From: Siphonodentalium dalli
Taxonomy: Eukaryota; Mollusca; Scaphopoda; Gadilida; Siphonodentaliidae
NCBI GenBank assembly: GCA_032622095.1
Contig: CP136069.1
Location: 103,816,278 to 103,880,277 of the forward strand
Direction of reading: 5' to 3'
DNA length: 64,000 nucleotides
Both the position numbers and the translations under genes were made by a program. Below, piece after piece: positions 10,091-21,056 of this stretch. The first letter of the stretch is position 1, and the number at the start of each line of letters is the position of its first letter. Under the pieces are notes generated by a model, which was given only the letters and a program-made list of their open reading frames with translations, did not search any database and was not told the origin of the DNA.

Positions 10091-11276
10091 AAAACCATAA
10101 TCTAACAACGAATATCGAAGAAACAATGTGATTTCTTGATACAAATTTGAATTATTCTGTCTATTTTGAATAATATTGGTAGAAAAAATGATTTTTTTTC
10201 AATGAGAGTTGGGACAAAAACTCACATTTTGAGATAAAAATGTATCGTTTGTATCATAGTCTTATAAAAACGAAGACTTAATACGAACCTATTCGGTATA
10301 TTGAGTGAATGTTTTAGAAAGAATATCGAAGAACCAATGTAATTACTTGATAAGCATTGTAACTATTCGTCTGTTTAAAAAAAAAAATGGAAATATTTCG
10401 TCTATTTGGAATACAGTTGGTAGCAATATTCAAGTATTTAAATGAAATTTGGACCAAAAAACTTATAATTTGAGAAAACGTGTACCATTTCTAATGTGTC
10501 TAATGTGTGAATGTGTTCATATATAGCAAATATAATGATGCAGAAATGAATATTTCCTAGAAAAAATGTTAACATAGCTTGTATTGAACCAATATAATGT
10601 AGCATTCGAGTTAAAATATTTCATATTTGGACCATAACGAACCAATGCAAAAGATAGGGGGACATATTTTGCGCATAAAAATACAGGGTTGTCAATTATC
10701 AACAAAAAAACAAATACTTTGAAACAACAAAAAAGATGACATAAGAACGAATATCCAAAAGCTAGTGTGAAAATAACCCTCACATTTATAAAAATAAAAC
10801 AATAAAAATTCAGTTTTCGAGTAAATCCTTTAAAATTATTGAATGTTTTCGTCTATGTAGGATAAAATTTGACACAAAAATCAATTAGCTCACTAACAGT
10901 TCGCGCAATATCTCAGGTTTTGAGAAAACGTTTGCAATTTGAGACAACAATATTGCTAGTGAAGGTGAAAATTTCGTCCTGGAACTGATGAAATATGATA
11001 AAAATAGATGTAAAGACACTTCCTGGGCCCTCATGTCTATGAGTTATGAACATAATGTCATCTCATAGTGCCTTTGTACCCCATAATTTGGTCACGAGAA
11101 ATGTGTATTTCATTTTTGACCCTTCATGTGTGATAACAATCAATGAAATTACAGCCCATGGTATCCTAAAACATGAAGGAACATCATAAGTGGAGTCAGT
11201 TTTGCCAATTTAGGTAACATTGTTGCCAGGGAAGTTCTACATTTCTTGTTGGAACTGAAGAAATGTGATGAAAATT
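10091..11276. repeat. Diverged ~205-235-bp tandem repeats, inner left arm
   Basis: Recurring words show a degenerate series of direct repeats. AATATCGAAGAA lies at about 10111 and 10322, TTTGGACCAAAAAAC-type and TTGAGAAAACG-type segments recur to about 10930, and AAATGTGATGAAAATTGA-type tracts follow. A TATGGGGTAC-containing unit lies near the centre (read on the other strand). Homopolymer runs of A and T are frequent. No gene is seen. Confidence 0.55.
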
Positions 11277-11502
11277 GATCAATTATCACTTGATGGGCCC
11301 TCGTGGCTTTCAATTTCAATTTCCCTGGCAAGAATGTTGCCTAAAATTCCAAAATTGAGTCAATTTATGCTCTGGGTTAATATCTAGGGCACCACTAACA
11401 TGGCCCTTAATTCATCTTTTTGCCACAGATAAATGGTTAAATATCCAATTCACTCTCCTCCTGATCAGATTATGGGGTACAATGAGACTATCAGATGCCT
11501 TT
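11277..11502. other. Central asymmetric spacer of the giant palindrome (226 bp)
   Basis: Arm pairing ends at 11276 and resumes at 11503 with no complementarity between. The spacer is related to the flanking repeat units: CCCTGGCAAGAATGTTGCC resembles CCCTGGCAACAATGTTACC at 11550, and GATTATGGGGTACAA resembles AAATTATGGGGTACAA at 11690. It is therefore one further diverged unit of the same tandem series, present once. Confidence 0.8.
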
Positions 11503-12730
11503 AATTTTCATCACATTTCTTCAGTTCCAACAAGAAATGTAGAACTTCCCTGGCAACAATGTTACCTAAATTGGCAAAACTAACTCCACTTATGATGTTC
11601 CTTCATGTTTTAGGATACCATGGGCTGTAATTTCATTGATTGTTATCACACATGAAGGGTCAAAAATGAAATACACATTTCTCGTGACCAAATTATGGGG
11701 TACAAAGGCACTATGAGATGACATTATGTTCATAACTCATAGACATGAGGGCCCAGGAAGTGTCTTTACATCTATTTTTATCATATTTCATGAGTTCCAG
11801 GACGAAATTTTCACCTTCACTAGCAATATTGTTGTCTAAAATTGCAAACGTTTTCTCAAAACCTGAGATATTGCGCGAACTGTTAGTGAGCTAATTGATT
11901 TTTGTGTCAAATTTTATCCAACATAGACGAAAACATTCAATAATTTTAAAGGATTTACTCGAAAACTGAATTTTTATTGTTTTATTTTTATAAATGTGAG
12001 GGTTATTTTCACACTAGCTTTTGGATATTCGTTCTTATGTCATCTTTTTTGTTGTTTCAAAGTATTTGTTTTTTTGTTGATAATTGACAACCCTGCATTA
12101 TTTTGATCGAGAATGAAAAACAAAATATTGTATTTTTATGCGCAAAATATGTCCCCCTATCTTTTGCATTGGTTCGTTATGGTCCAAATATGAAATATTT
12201 TAACTCGAATGCTACATTATATTGGTTCAATACAAGCTATGTTAACATTTTTTCTAGGAAATATTCATTTCTGCATCATTATATTTGCTATATATGAACA
12301 CATTCACACATTAGACACATTAGAAATGGTACACGTTTTCTCAAATTATAAGTTTTTTGGTCCAAATTTCATTTAAATACTTGAATATTGCTTCCAACTG
12401 TATTCCAAATAGACGAAATATTTCTATTTTTTTTTTAAACAGACGAATAGTTACAATGCTTATCAAGTAATTACATTGGTTCTTCGATATTCTTTCTAAA
12501 ACATTCACTCAATATACCGAATAGGTTCGTATTAAGTCTTCGTTTTTATAAGACTATGATACAAACGATACATTTTTATCTCAAAATGTGAGTTTTTGTC
12601 CCAACTCTCATTGAAAAAAAATCATTTTTTCTACCAATATTATTCAAAATAGACAGAATAATTCAAATTTGTATCAAGAAATCACATTGTTTCTTCGATA
12701 TTCGTTGTTAGATTATGGTTTTCTAACGTT
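11503..12730. repeat. Diverged ~205-235-bp tandem repeats, inner right arm
   Basis: This is the mirror of 10091-11276. It has a right-arm-only segment of about 35 bases near 12090-12125 (between CAACCCT and GTATTTTTATGCGC) that the left arm lacks. Confidence 0.55.
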
Positions 12731-13711
12731 CTATGAAGAGTAGTACTCAAAATGTTCACTTATGTCGAAGGAAATAACTCGGATTTATACCTGGCTCCCT
12801 GTATTTCTCCCAAACATGATGAGAATTGATTCTTTTAACCAGATTGTATAGATGTTGACGTTAATCATTTATAACTATTGAAGTATATATGTAAATAAGG
12901 TAATTCCTTATGTATAAGTCTGGCATATTTCCTCAAATTTCACTTACCATCTATAGGTGGTTAGTAGACCTCCATGTGAAAAATATACGACCTGCCTAGT
13001 GTATCCACGGGTTAACACTATATAACCTTCGATTTCACAAATAACATACCTCGTTTCATTACCGGGCACAATAGAATATGGGTTGTATGAGACACATACT
13101 CATCGGCAATAACGCACATTTGTTTGAAACAATTAATATAGCATTATAGGGTAATAACACACATTTGTTTGAAACAATTAATATAGCATTATAGGGTATA
13201 CATACCGTATTTAAAGCGATATAGAACATTTATTCAATCTGCAAATACATTTACGTTTACTATATATCGATATCATGTATCCTTCTTAAAAGTATTAAGA
13301 GATAAAATTGTATATAGCCTTAAAATAGACTATATTTCAAAGTAACATTTTGAAATACATACCAAAGGGAAGACTACACCTAAATGCAGGTTATATTGCA
13401 AATACGCGGCGGTGTAATACATATCAGATGATAAATAATAAATCTGAGTCGAGTACACTCACTGCCTCTCAGATTTGTTGCTGCATTTGAAGTAAAAAGG
13501 TATTTTTTAGGCACAGAATCATAATATGAAATGAATTATAGAGCCTTAAAAAGTAATCCACGTGGAAATATAAATAATTTAATGATTAGCATACTCAACA
13601 ATGATATAGTTAATCTTCTATCTGTATAATCAAAAACAGATACATATCAAAATATTCTTACGGCTGTTATATCTATTTACAACGATCGGTGTAAATTATA
13701 TGTCATGAGTG
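12731..13711. other. AT-rich right-arm stretch without genes
   Basis: This is the mirror of 9103-10090. It contains the 45-bp pair at about 13110-13199 and no coding frame. Confidence 0.6.
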
Positions 13712-14918
13712 TTATGTGTCCAATTTATAAGTATTCCTTGTAGGTTGAAGGTGAGCATTCTCGGCATAAACACATGGAGTCCACGTTTTTAGCTCTGGGT
13801 AAAGTTCCTCTACCTTCGCTCTACACTCCACCATATCTTTCCATTCTGAATGGTTCAATGTGACCCCCCTTCCGTGTAGGTATCAGATTGACAGCCCCTT
13901 CCTGGAACAAAATATGTCCTTATGTGCAGTGTTCGCGCTGTCGGTAGCCAAATTAGCCAATGGCTAATATTATTCGAATTTGGCTAATATAAATTTCATT
14001 TGGCTAAACTTTTTTTTACATGGAGTTGTAAAGCTAATTAATAAAAGCGCTGAATAGATCGAAGTTATGTGACGAAAGTATTTCGTACTTATGTTAATAC
14101 GCCGTCGATGACATTTAACCAGCCTAATCGTCAAAACGCTTAAGCTGTATTCTGGTTATGTAACTGATTAAGCCGTCTGTAAGATAAAATACCTAAATGC
14201 TTTGTTCAGAAGAGCAGTTCTTAATCAATGGTTGCGTAATCTGAATCCCGTTTAATAAACTGGCTTCTCGTCATAAAAGTGTCAACGACATAGAGTTATT
14301 ACAATTAATTAGCTTAGCGAATTTATGCGGGCTTTTGCAATGTGAAATCCCGCCGTATTCTATAGTAATGTTTTATGAATTGATCTGCTTGTGTGATATA
14401 ATACATACATATGTTCGTATAATATTGTTTTTAAATTTGTTTTTGTGTTGTTTTAATTATGTTTTTATACTGAATAACAAATAAAGTTTAAAGCGAATAT
14501 TTTAGTCATTAATTGTGAACCTCCCAGAAAATGAGGATTTAATTTGGCAAAAAAACATTTGGCTAAAGTTTTTTTCATTTGGCTAATAAAATTTTCATTT
14601 GGCTAACATATTTTTCGGTCCAGCGCGAACACTGCTTATGTGTATAACCGAGTACCTTGTGTCACAACTAACGTGCAAATTGCCACATATATGTTGTTTG
14701 TGTAAATCTATGCCATCATCGATGGCCTCTTGAATCATTTCAAAATAATAAAAAAGATTCAACCAACGCGCCAGACTCATAGACGTTCCAGTTTTCGTGG
14801 GGTATGACCCATTTTTCACCCAACAGCGAACATCTATTCTAGCTTCAGATTTGAACATACAAACGTTTAAAAAACGACCCCTATTCCCGAGATAGTTCCT
14901 GTAGGATTTAGATTCCAT
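13712..14918 (-). pseudogene. PC4/p15-like gene, right copy, split by a hAT-type MITE
   Basis: This is the mirror copy of 8612-9102, starting at the complement of the ATG at 14918. It carries the same two G-run frame breaks. In addition a 708-bp insertion (13927-14634) interrupts the second PC4-like module just after the RYSVIHI codons. Translation from the start would run into the MITE and end at 14595. This copy is certainly non-functional as a two-module protein. Confidence 0.7.
13927..14634. mobile_element. 708-bp hAT-type MITE
   Basis: The ends are the perfect 14-bp inverted repeat CAGTGTTCGCGCTG, flanked by the 8-bp direct duplication CTTATGTG (13919-13926 and 14635-14642). An 8-bp duplication with CAGTG-type tips is the hallmark of the hAT superfamily. 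Subterminal regions repeat the word TTTGGCTAA several times at both ends. There is no transposase frame, so it is non-autonomous. The left arm retains the single uninterrupted site (CACATAAG, 8888-8895). Confidence 0.9.
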
Positions 14919-16415
14919 CGTTTACTAAAGTATACTAATAATATTACACGAAATGGAGCGAATAGTCAGCACGCTCGATATTTAAACGAAAATAGATCAG
15001 TGTGAGTTAACCAGTATACATATACACAGTATACACAGCTTTAGTTGTAATTAAAACCACCTCTCAATAACAAACTCGCAATATCTTATTACAACCGGCA
15101 CTATGGCGGTACGCATAATACACAACATAACGAACACTGTCGTATTTACTGACCTCATTATATCGTGTATAACATTCGTCATTGATTCAAATTTACACAT
15201 ATGACATTGACCATATTTTTTTTTTGCGATATAGGTTACTAATAGGTTGTCGAAAATAATATTGAATACACTCCAAAGATGTACATATTAAATACATCGC
15301 AAGGGGTACTATTTTCAATTCAAACATCACTGATTTTTAATATTAATGATCGAGTTTTGCACATCGTATTTGACGTGAAGGTTGTCTCCATAATGTATCA
15401 GGTCCATTAACCCCAACGTCCACACGTCAGTGCACTAACTCGACATTCTCACACGAATTGGATGTATCACATGCTTATCAATTTTAATGGTCCATTCGAG
15501 CTTCCATATTATGTCAACTTAATTTGGAGTGAGGTTTAATATTGGTTTAAAATATACTAACTATTCATATAATGTCTTTGTATTCTCTTGAACAATACAA
15601 CCCATGGTCACATTCATTTTCTCAGCTGTTTCAATTTTCTGCGTACAGGTGCAACAAACGCTCTTTATTTATACTATATCAACAATGGACTAACACGGAG
15701 CGGTGTTTTATGACACCTGTCGGGCATATGGCTGTTTTTTTTTTTTTATTGAGACCCGAACATTGTAGTCTCGTCAGACCGAGAGCGACACGAATCTATT
15801 TTTGAATATGAAAGGTGTACAAAACGTCAAACATCTAGGGAGTGATAGGTCAGTAGATTCGAAAGCGAATGGAAAGTTCGCATTCGTCTTTGGGAAAATC
15901 ACGGGCAGTATATGCCAAAATAAGACGGGTGTGTCTCAGTTTGTGTTTTTTGCTTAATTTATACGATACCATTGAGTGAGTGGATCGTGCCAAGAAAGGA
16001 GTATTTATAGTGGCCCTGATATAGAAGATACACTTCCTACAACATACGATACATCATAACGTTTCTTTGACAGCGCCATGTTATATGTATACTACTTAAT
16101 ATTTGCACTACCCGTGTAACATATATGTCTATGAGCCGAAGGTCATATCCCATTACGACTGCCGGATATTCTGTTTTCAATGTTCAAGCAATTAAAATGT
16201 AATATTACAATACACAGTAGGTATAAGCTCTTTATAATTATACAGACATCGACAAAACGACCATAACTGCATCGTGTAACACTTAGGTCTTTGAGTCGAG
16301 GGTCATATCCCAACACGACTGTCCCAATTGCACATTAAAACATACGGCATTCACACACTATCTGGGACTCGAAAACAAACGGATATTCTGAGTTCAATGT
16401 TCAAGCGATTGAATT

Positions 16416-16950
16416 TAATATTAAAGGTGGATTATCTCTTTGTAAACATGTATTATATAGTTACCGGGGTATAATATATTAGATTTGAATCGAAAATCCT
16501 GTCCGGAAATGCTTCTATCGATTAATATTAATTTTATTTCGAATATTTTCTGGTCTAAAAAGGTGTGTTTGTTCAGCTAACGAACAATAGTGGTTACTGT
16601 TAACAGAGACCAGAAATTTTATTGTACAATTTTGTCACAAACAAACGTTAATTATACTCATTATTGCTTATATCTGTGGAACAATACAATACAAACAATC
16701 AATCTGGGATATTTGACTTTCAGTGCGTAGCCATAGGAACAGACCAGTGCTCTATATCGCAATATGGTATCATCCGAATGGTCTGTTCTAAAAATAGTAA
16801 CACAAACGCTCCCGATTTAATATTCGAAATAAAAACAATATTAATTGATAGAAGCTTTTCAGGACAGGGGTCTTCAGTTCATATCTATTATTTTATACCC
16901 ACGCAACTATTTAAAATTTGTTATTTAAAGAGATAATCCATCTTTAATAT
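16416..16950. mobile_element. Nested inverted-repeat element in right arm (~535 bp)
   Basis: This is the mirror copy of 6576-7112, with GGTGGATTATCTCTT at the start and AAGAGATAATCCATC at the end. Its presence in both arms places its insertion before the inverted duplication. Confidence 0.65.
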
Positions 16951-17552
16951 ATATAATAGGCACGTGTGTATATGATAAAAAAACTCTTTTTTATTATCCA
17001 GAAATAGACAACACAACCATAACTGCTCTTTGTTATAATCCACCATTTGCACTTTTTGTCAACTGTTGGAATATAACAGGTATGATCTCATATTCGTATT
17101 TTGGAAAGTGTATAGGTAGTCGTTTTACGGTGTCTTCCAACCCAAAACGTTACGAAAACTCAAAATTTAGACAATATCAAGCAAATTTGCTATATTTTCC
17201 GTACAATTTGGACAAATTGAATAGTATTTCAGGCGGAAATTAGGTATTTTTCACATTTCTTTTGAATTATACACACGGTACATCCCGTGACTCATCTTTT
17301 GTCCCACATGTGTTCCGTCATTTTACAGTCATTGTCGTTTAAACAGTGACTATTTGGTCACACCATCAGTGGCTCGATGACTAACGAATATACTGTTTTC
17401 AATGTTCAAGCAATTCGAATGTAGTATTACAATACACAATAGTTACGAGCGTATATAATAAGAACGCTCTTTGTTATTCGCCAGAATAGACAAAACAACC
17501 GTAACTGTATCGTGTAACGTGTAGGTCGTTGAGCAGATGGTCACACCACACC

Positions 17553-18190
17553 GATAGTAGACTGTCATAGACCATATTATCTGGTAGATGCTGCAGCGAC
17601 CTGGATACCGTACTAGTACGTATTATATCTGACAGTTAGGTCATCGACCATATTATCCGGTAGATCCATTAACCCGCTATAAATACTGCATAATACAGCG
17701 ACATAGATACCATATGAAACTCGTGTATATAATAGTCGCTCATCGACCATATTAGCTGGTAGATCCATTTAACATAATACTGCATAATATAGCGACATAT
17801 ACTTAACGCATCTAATTCGGGCGACCTACTAACAGCGTTTGTAATAGCCCCCCCCCCCCCCTCCCTACTCAGATAATATTCCTCACACACACGCGCATAA
17901 ATTACTCTATAATATAGCGACCTGCATACCGTATGGAACTCGAGTATATAATATTCGGTCATCGACCATATTAGCTGGTAGATCCATCATATAGCTACCT
18001 ACATACCTTCAGCTTATACTAGCTGGTAGATCCATCATATAGCGACCTACATACCATTAGCTTATCTCGTTCATCGACCATTTGTACTACTAGATTCATA
18101 CGTGGGTAAATAGGGCGACCTAGATACCTGGGGTAAATAGGATATTCGGTCATCGACCATACTAGCTGGTAGATCCATCATATAGCGATA
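17553..18190 (-). repeat. Subterminal repeat block B (right arm)
   Basis: This is the reverse-complement counterpart of 5335-5968. It contains ATTAGCTGGTAGATCCAT and GGTCATCGACCATATTA words and a poly-C run at about 17850-17861 opposite the left-arm poly-G. Confidence 0.8.
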
Positions 18191-18268
18191 TTAGTAATAA
18201 AATATTCAATATTTATAGAATTTGTAATCATTTACAGCAATCAATGGGTATGAGCACTGACAAATATA

Positions 18269-18466
18269 TCACGGGATTGGGAATAAGGATATCTTAACAT
18301 ATACCATATTTTTTACCATACTTACATATAGGATATAAAGAAAAAAAACAACAACACATAAGTGTAATATTAATATTTGATCCGTTACCTCGTTAAGAAA
18401 GGAGATCAGTAAACATAACATATATAACAACATATAGTTCCAGTGTTCTTCGAATATGAAGCTCAT
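18269..18466 (-). other. Small hydrophobic open frame (65 codons), right arm
   Basis: This is the mirror copy of 5059-5256 and predicts the same peptide. It has the same doubts: probably untranslated AT-rich sequence downstream of the zinc-ribbon frame. Confidence 0.2.
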
Positions 18467-18501
18467 ATATATCTAGCTATGCTGTTCTTTAGATTTGTAC
18501 T

Positions 18502-19101
18502 TCAGGCATAAGTGAGAGATTTGATTTCCAAACCACATACAATGCAGAATTGAATTTGTCCATCTTCGTCTGGATGTTGCCAGTCGTGTTGTTGTTCACC
18601 ACACAAAGAACAGTACATATCAAATGAACTTGACGTGGCACAATGGCCATTTGTTGCACAGAATTGCATTTGAGGTTGCTCCTCGGTGGAATCATTAGAA
18701 CTATAAAATAATTAGTTGTTCATTGAACGACCATTTTTGGTCGTCAGCTTTCCAAGATTCACTAGGTGAGTAGCAGTTGAGCATGGGTGTTGGTAGCGTT
18801 TTGGGATAATCACGCTGATGGTTTCCAGTGACTTTTGAAATTCTCTTTTGAGTGTGAGTTTGTACAGTTCAATCTTTCCACCATCAGTGTCCTTGTCGTC
18901 GAATTATCTCAACTCTCTTGACACGATAGTATAGACTATCTTCACAGGTATCTGTCCAACACTAATCCTTCTTTCAATATTCTGAAAGTTTGTCTTCTCG
19001 AGGTTGAATAATTCTGTGAGTGAAAGTTGTAAAATAGGTTGTTCACTATCCTTAGATGGAGCTTGCGTTTTCTTTACGGTCTTCTCGGTAGCTTTTGGCA
19101 T
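18502..19101 (-). pseudogene. Zinc-ribbon-like protein gene, right copy, two private stops
   Basis: This is the same 600-base frame as 4424-5023 on the other arm (paired coordinates sum to 23525). It keeps GAA at the codon that is a stop on the left. It carries its own TAA codons at 18906-18904 (GAA on the left) and 18714-18712 (TTA on the left). The cysteine-rich C-terminus is preserved in the frame. The leader differs slightly (GTCAATATG) and the TATA-like site upstream is changed. With different lesions in each arm, neither copy makes the full protein unless stops are read through. The lesions postdate the duplication or its last homogenisation. Confidence 0.65.
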
Positions 19102-19218
19102 ATTGACAGCAGACTTTGACACAACAAAAGAGAATATATTGTATAACACCCTTGAAGATGTAGGAGAAAAAATATAGTGGTAGTGAAAGAAAATTATCTG
19201 ATTTTGATACCCCCACAC

Positions 19219-20153
19219 AGCGATCTACATACCGTACGAAATTGGAGTATGTATATCGATAAGTAGGTCATCGACCATATTATCTGGTAGCTGCTGCAGC
19301 GACCGACATACCCTACGAAACTTCCGAGTATATCTGATAGTCGGTCATCGACCATATTATCTGGTAGACCCAATAACCGAGTCTAAAAACGTACAGCGAC
19401 CTACATACCCTACGAAACTCGAGTATATCTCATCGACCATATTATCTGGTAGATGCTGCAGCGACCTGCATACCGTACTAGTACGTATTATATCTGTCAG
19501 TAGGTCATCGACCGTATTATCTGGTAGATCCATTAACCCGCTCTAAATACTGCATAATACACCGACCTACATACCACAAGAAACTCGTGTATATAATAGT
19601 CGCTCATCGACCATATTAGCTGGTAGATCCATTAACATAATACTGCATAATATAGCGACCTACTTACCACATCTAATTCGGGCGACCTACTAACCGTGTT
19701 TGTAATAGGACCCCCTTCATCAGATAATATTCCTCACACACCCGCATAAATTACTCTATAATATACCGACCTACATACCGTATGAAACTCGAGTATATCA
19801 TACTCGGTCATCGACCATATTAGCTGGTATATCCATCATACAACGACATACATACCATTAGCTTATCTCGGTCATCGACCATTTGTACTACTAGATTCAT
19901 ACGGGACGGTAAATAGGGCGACATCCATCATATAGCGACCTACATACCATTAGCTTATCTCGGTCATCGACCATTTGTACTACTAGATTCATACGGGGGT
20001 TAAATAGGGCGACCTAGATACCTGGGGTAAATAGGGCGACCTACATACAGTATTAAGGTCAACCATCGACCTGGTACTAGTAGAATTGGACCGTGTCAAG
20101 GTCATGCATCGACCCTGGTACTGGTAGAATGGGGGAGGTACAACGCTTTCTAT
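19219..20153 (-). repeat. Subterminal repeat block A (right arm)
   Basis: This is the reverse-complement counterpart of 3366-4306, with the same series of GGTCATCGACC cores and CGACCTACATACC words running up to the right terminus. Confidence 0.8.
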
Positions 20154-20159
20154 ACTACT

Positions 20160-20165
20160 TGCGTT
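20160..20165 (+). repeat. Right 6-bp target-site duplication (TGCGTT) of the giant palindrome
   Basis: This is the direct copy of the left TGCGTT, abutting the terminal CTATACTACT. Arm homology stops exactly at this base pair. Confidence 0.85.
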
Positions 20166-20172
20166 CCTATAT

Positions 20173-20456
20173 ACTCGGAATTATGTATCACTTGTCTGGG
20201 GTCTCACTGAACTCGGAATTAGGTATCACTTGTCTCGGGTATCACTGAACTCGGAATTAGGTATCACTTGTCTCGGGTATCACTGAACTCGGAATTAGGT
20301 ATCACTTGTCTCGGCTATCACTGAAATCGGAATTATGCATCACTTGTCTCGGGTATCACTGAACTCGGAATTAGGTACCCCTTGTCTCGGGTATCACTGA
20401 ACTCGGAATTAGGTATCACTTGTCCCGGGTAGTATTTGACTCGGGTATCATTTGTT
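20173..20456 (+). repeat. 38-bp tandem array, about 7 copies
   Basis: The unit starts ACTCGGAATTAGGTATCACT and continues TGTCTCGGGTATCACTGA; the step is 38 bases. The last unit decays to GGGTAGTATTTGACTCGGG. The array begins only 8 bases beyond the right TGCGTT of the giant palindrome and is absent on the left flank. Confidence 0.9.
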
Positions 20457-21050
20457 GGAATAACTACATCACACTAATTACACCCAACTGGGTTAAATAG
20501 AATGGATAGGCTGTCTTCCTATCCACCCATCATAAATTATGCGAGGGTGCTAGGTGGTTCACATGGGGCACTCTTTAATGTGATCAATTTTTACTTCGAG
20601 GTAAAAACAAATCCTTGATTCCTTATACAATATGGCTGCGAATTATGTTGTCAGTCAATTTTTGTGCTGCAGAATAACATTTTGACACTCATTTTTTATT
20701 ACGTTTGCGCTACCAATTGGCATGAAGTGTGCACATGGCACACATATTTATATTATATAATTATGTGTACATGTGTCAGCCAATGACATGGGATTGGGTT
20801 GTTGTGTCAAGCCCCTGCACCCCCTTTATTTAGAAAGCACAATAAATACAAGGTTATTATCAAAATTCACTTTATTTAAACAAGATCAAGTATGTACCAA
20901 CTGTAGAATAACAAAATGAAAGTGTCAATGACACTGTAGCTCAACTTGGAAAGGGAATAATTTAATGTGTTATTGTCGATGGAGTGATTAGGAATGTGGA
21001 AAGTTGAATGTCTAATGCTAGTTTATCAACATGAAGAGAGATATATATAT
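20457..21050. other. Intergenic, no gene seen
   Basis: AT-rich with a short AT microsatellite (ATATATATATATAC near 21043). No coding signal. Confidence 0.4.
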
Positions 21051-21056
21051 ATACAT

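Larger units (their letters stand above)
3360..11276 (+). repeat. Left arm of giant palindrome (7.9 kb)
   Basis: It pairs with 11503-20159 on the opposite strand. Paired coordinates sum to about 23519-23530 in the outer part, to 22814 between the hAT insertion and the small right-arm insertion, and to 22779 near the centre. The steps are explained by a 708-bp insertion plus its duplication and a ~35-bp segment near 12090-12125, both present only in the right arm. By eye the arms are roughly 98-99 percent identical. Confidence 0.93.
3360..20159. mobile_element. 16.8-kb giant palindromic transposon-like element
   Basis: The whole interval reads as its own reverse complement, apart from a 226-bp central spacer and arm-specific indels. 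Its tips are AGTAGTATAGAAAGCG and the exact complement. It is flanked by a 6-bp direct duplication, as expected of integrase-type insertion. Polinton/Maverick elements are known for 6-bp duplications, AG termini and long terminal inverted repeats. However, no DNA polymerase B, retroviral-type integrase, packaging ATPase, protease or capsid gene is visible. The payload is two recognisable gene-like units per arm (zinc-ribbon-like and PC4-like) plus subterminal repeats. It could be a non-autonomous inverted dimer of a larger element, a foldback-type element, or a new class. The arms differ by substitutions, small indels and a hAT insertion, so this is not an assembly mirror. Confidence 0.9.
11503..20159 (-). 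repeat. Right arm of giant palindrome (8.7 kb)
   Basis: This is the reverse-complement copy of 3360-11276. Private features are a hAT-type MITE (13927-14634), a 35-base segment near 12090-12125 absent from the left arm, loss of about 12 bases corresponding to 5965-5976, and private stop codons in its zinc-ribbon gene. Confidence 0.93.

Noticed and set aside
10517-10783. Hydrophobic 88-codon frame in the inner arm and its mirror at 12103-12297
   Set aside because: It lies within AT-rich diverged tandem repeats, and the right-arm version is altered at its start by a 35-base difference. No sign of a gene.
3360-20159. Assembly or library mirror artefact producing a false palindrome
   Set aside because: The arms differ by substitutions, small indels, different stop codons and a hAT insertion with its own duplication. 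Both outer ends carry a direct 6-bp duplication. An artefact would give identical arms and no duplication.
3360-20159. Complete Polinton/Maverick or integrated large DNA virus
   Set aside because: Only the boundary features agree. No polymerase B, integrase, ATPase, protease or capsid gene could be seen in any frame.
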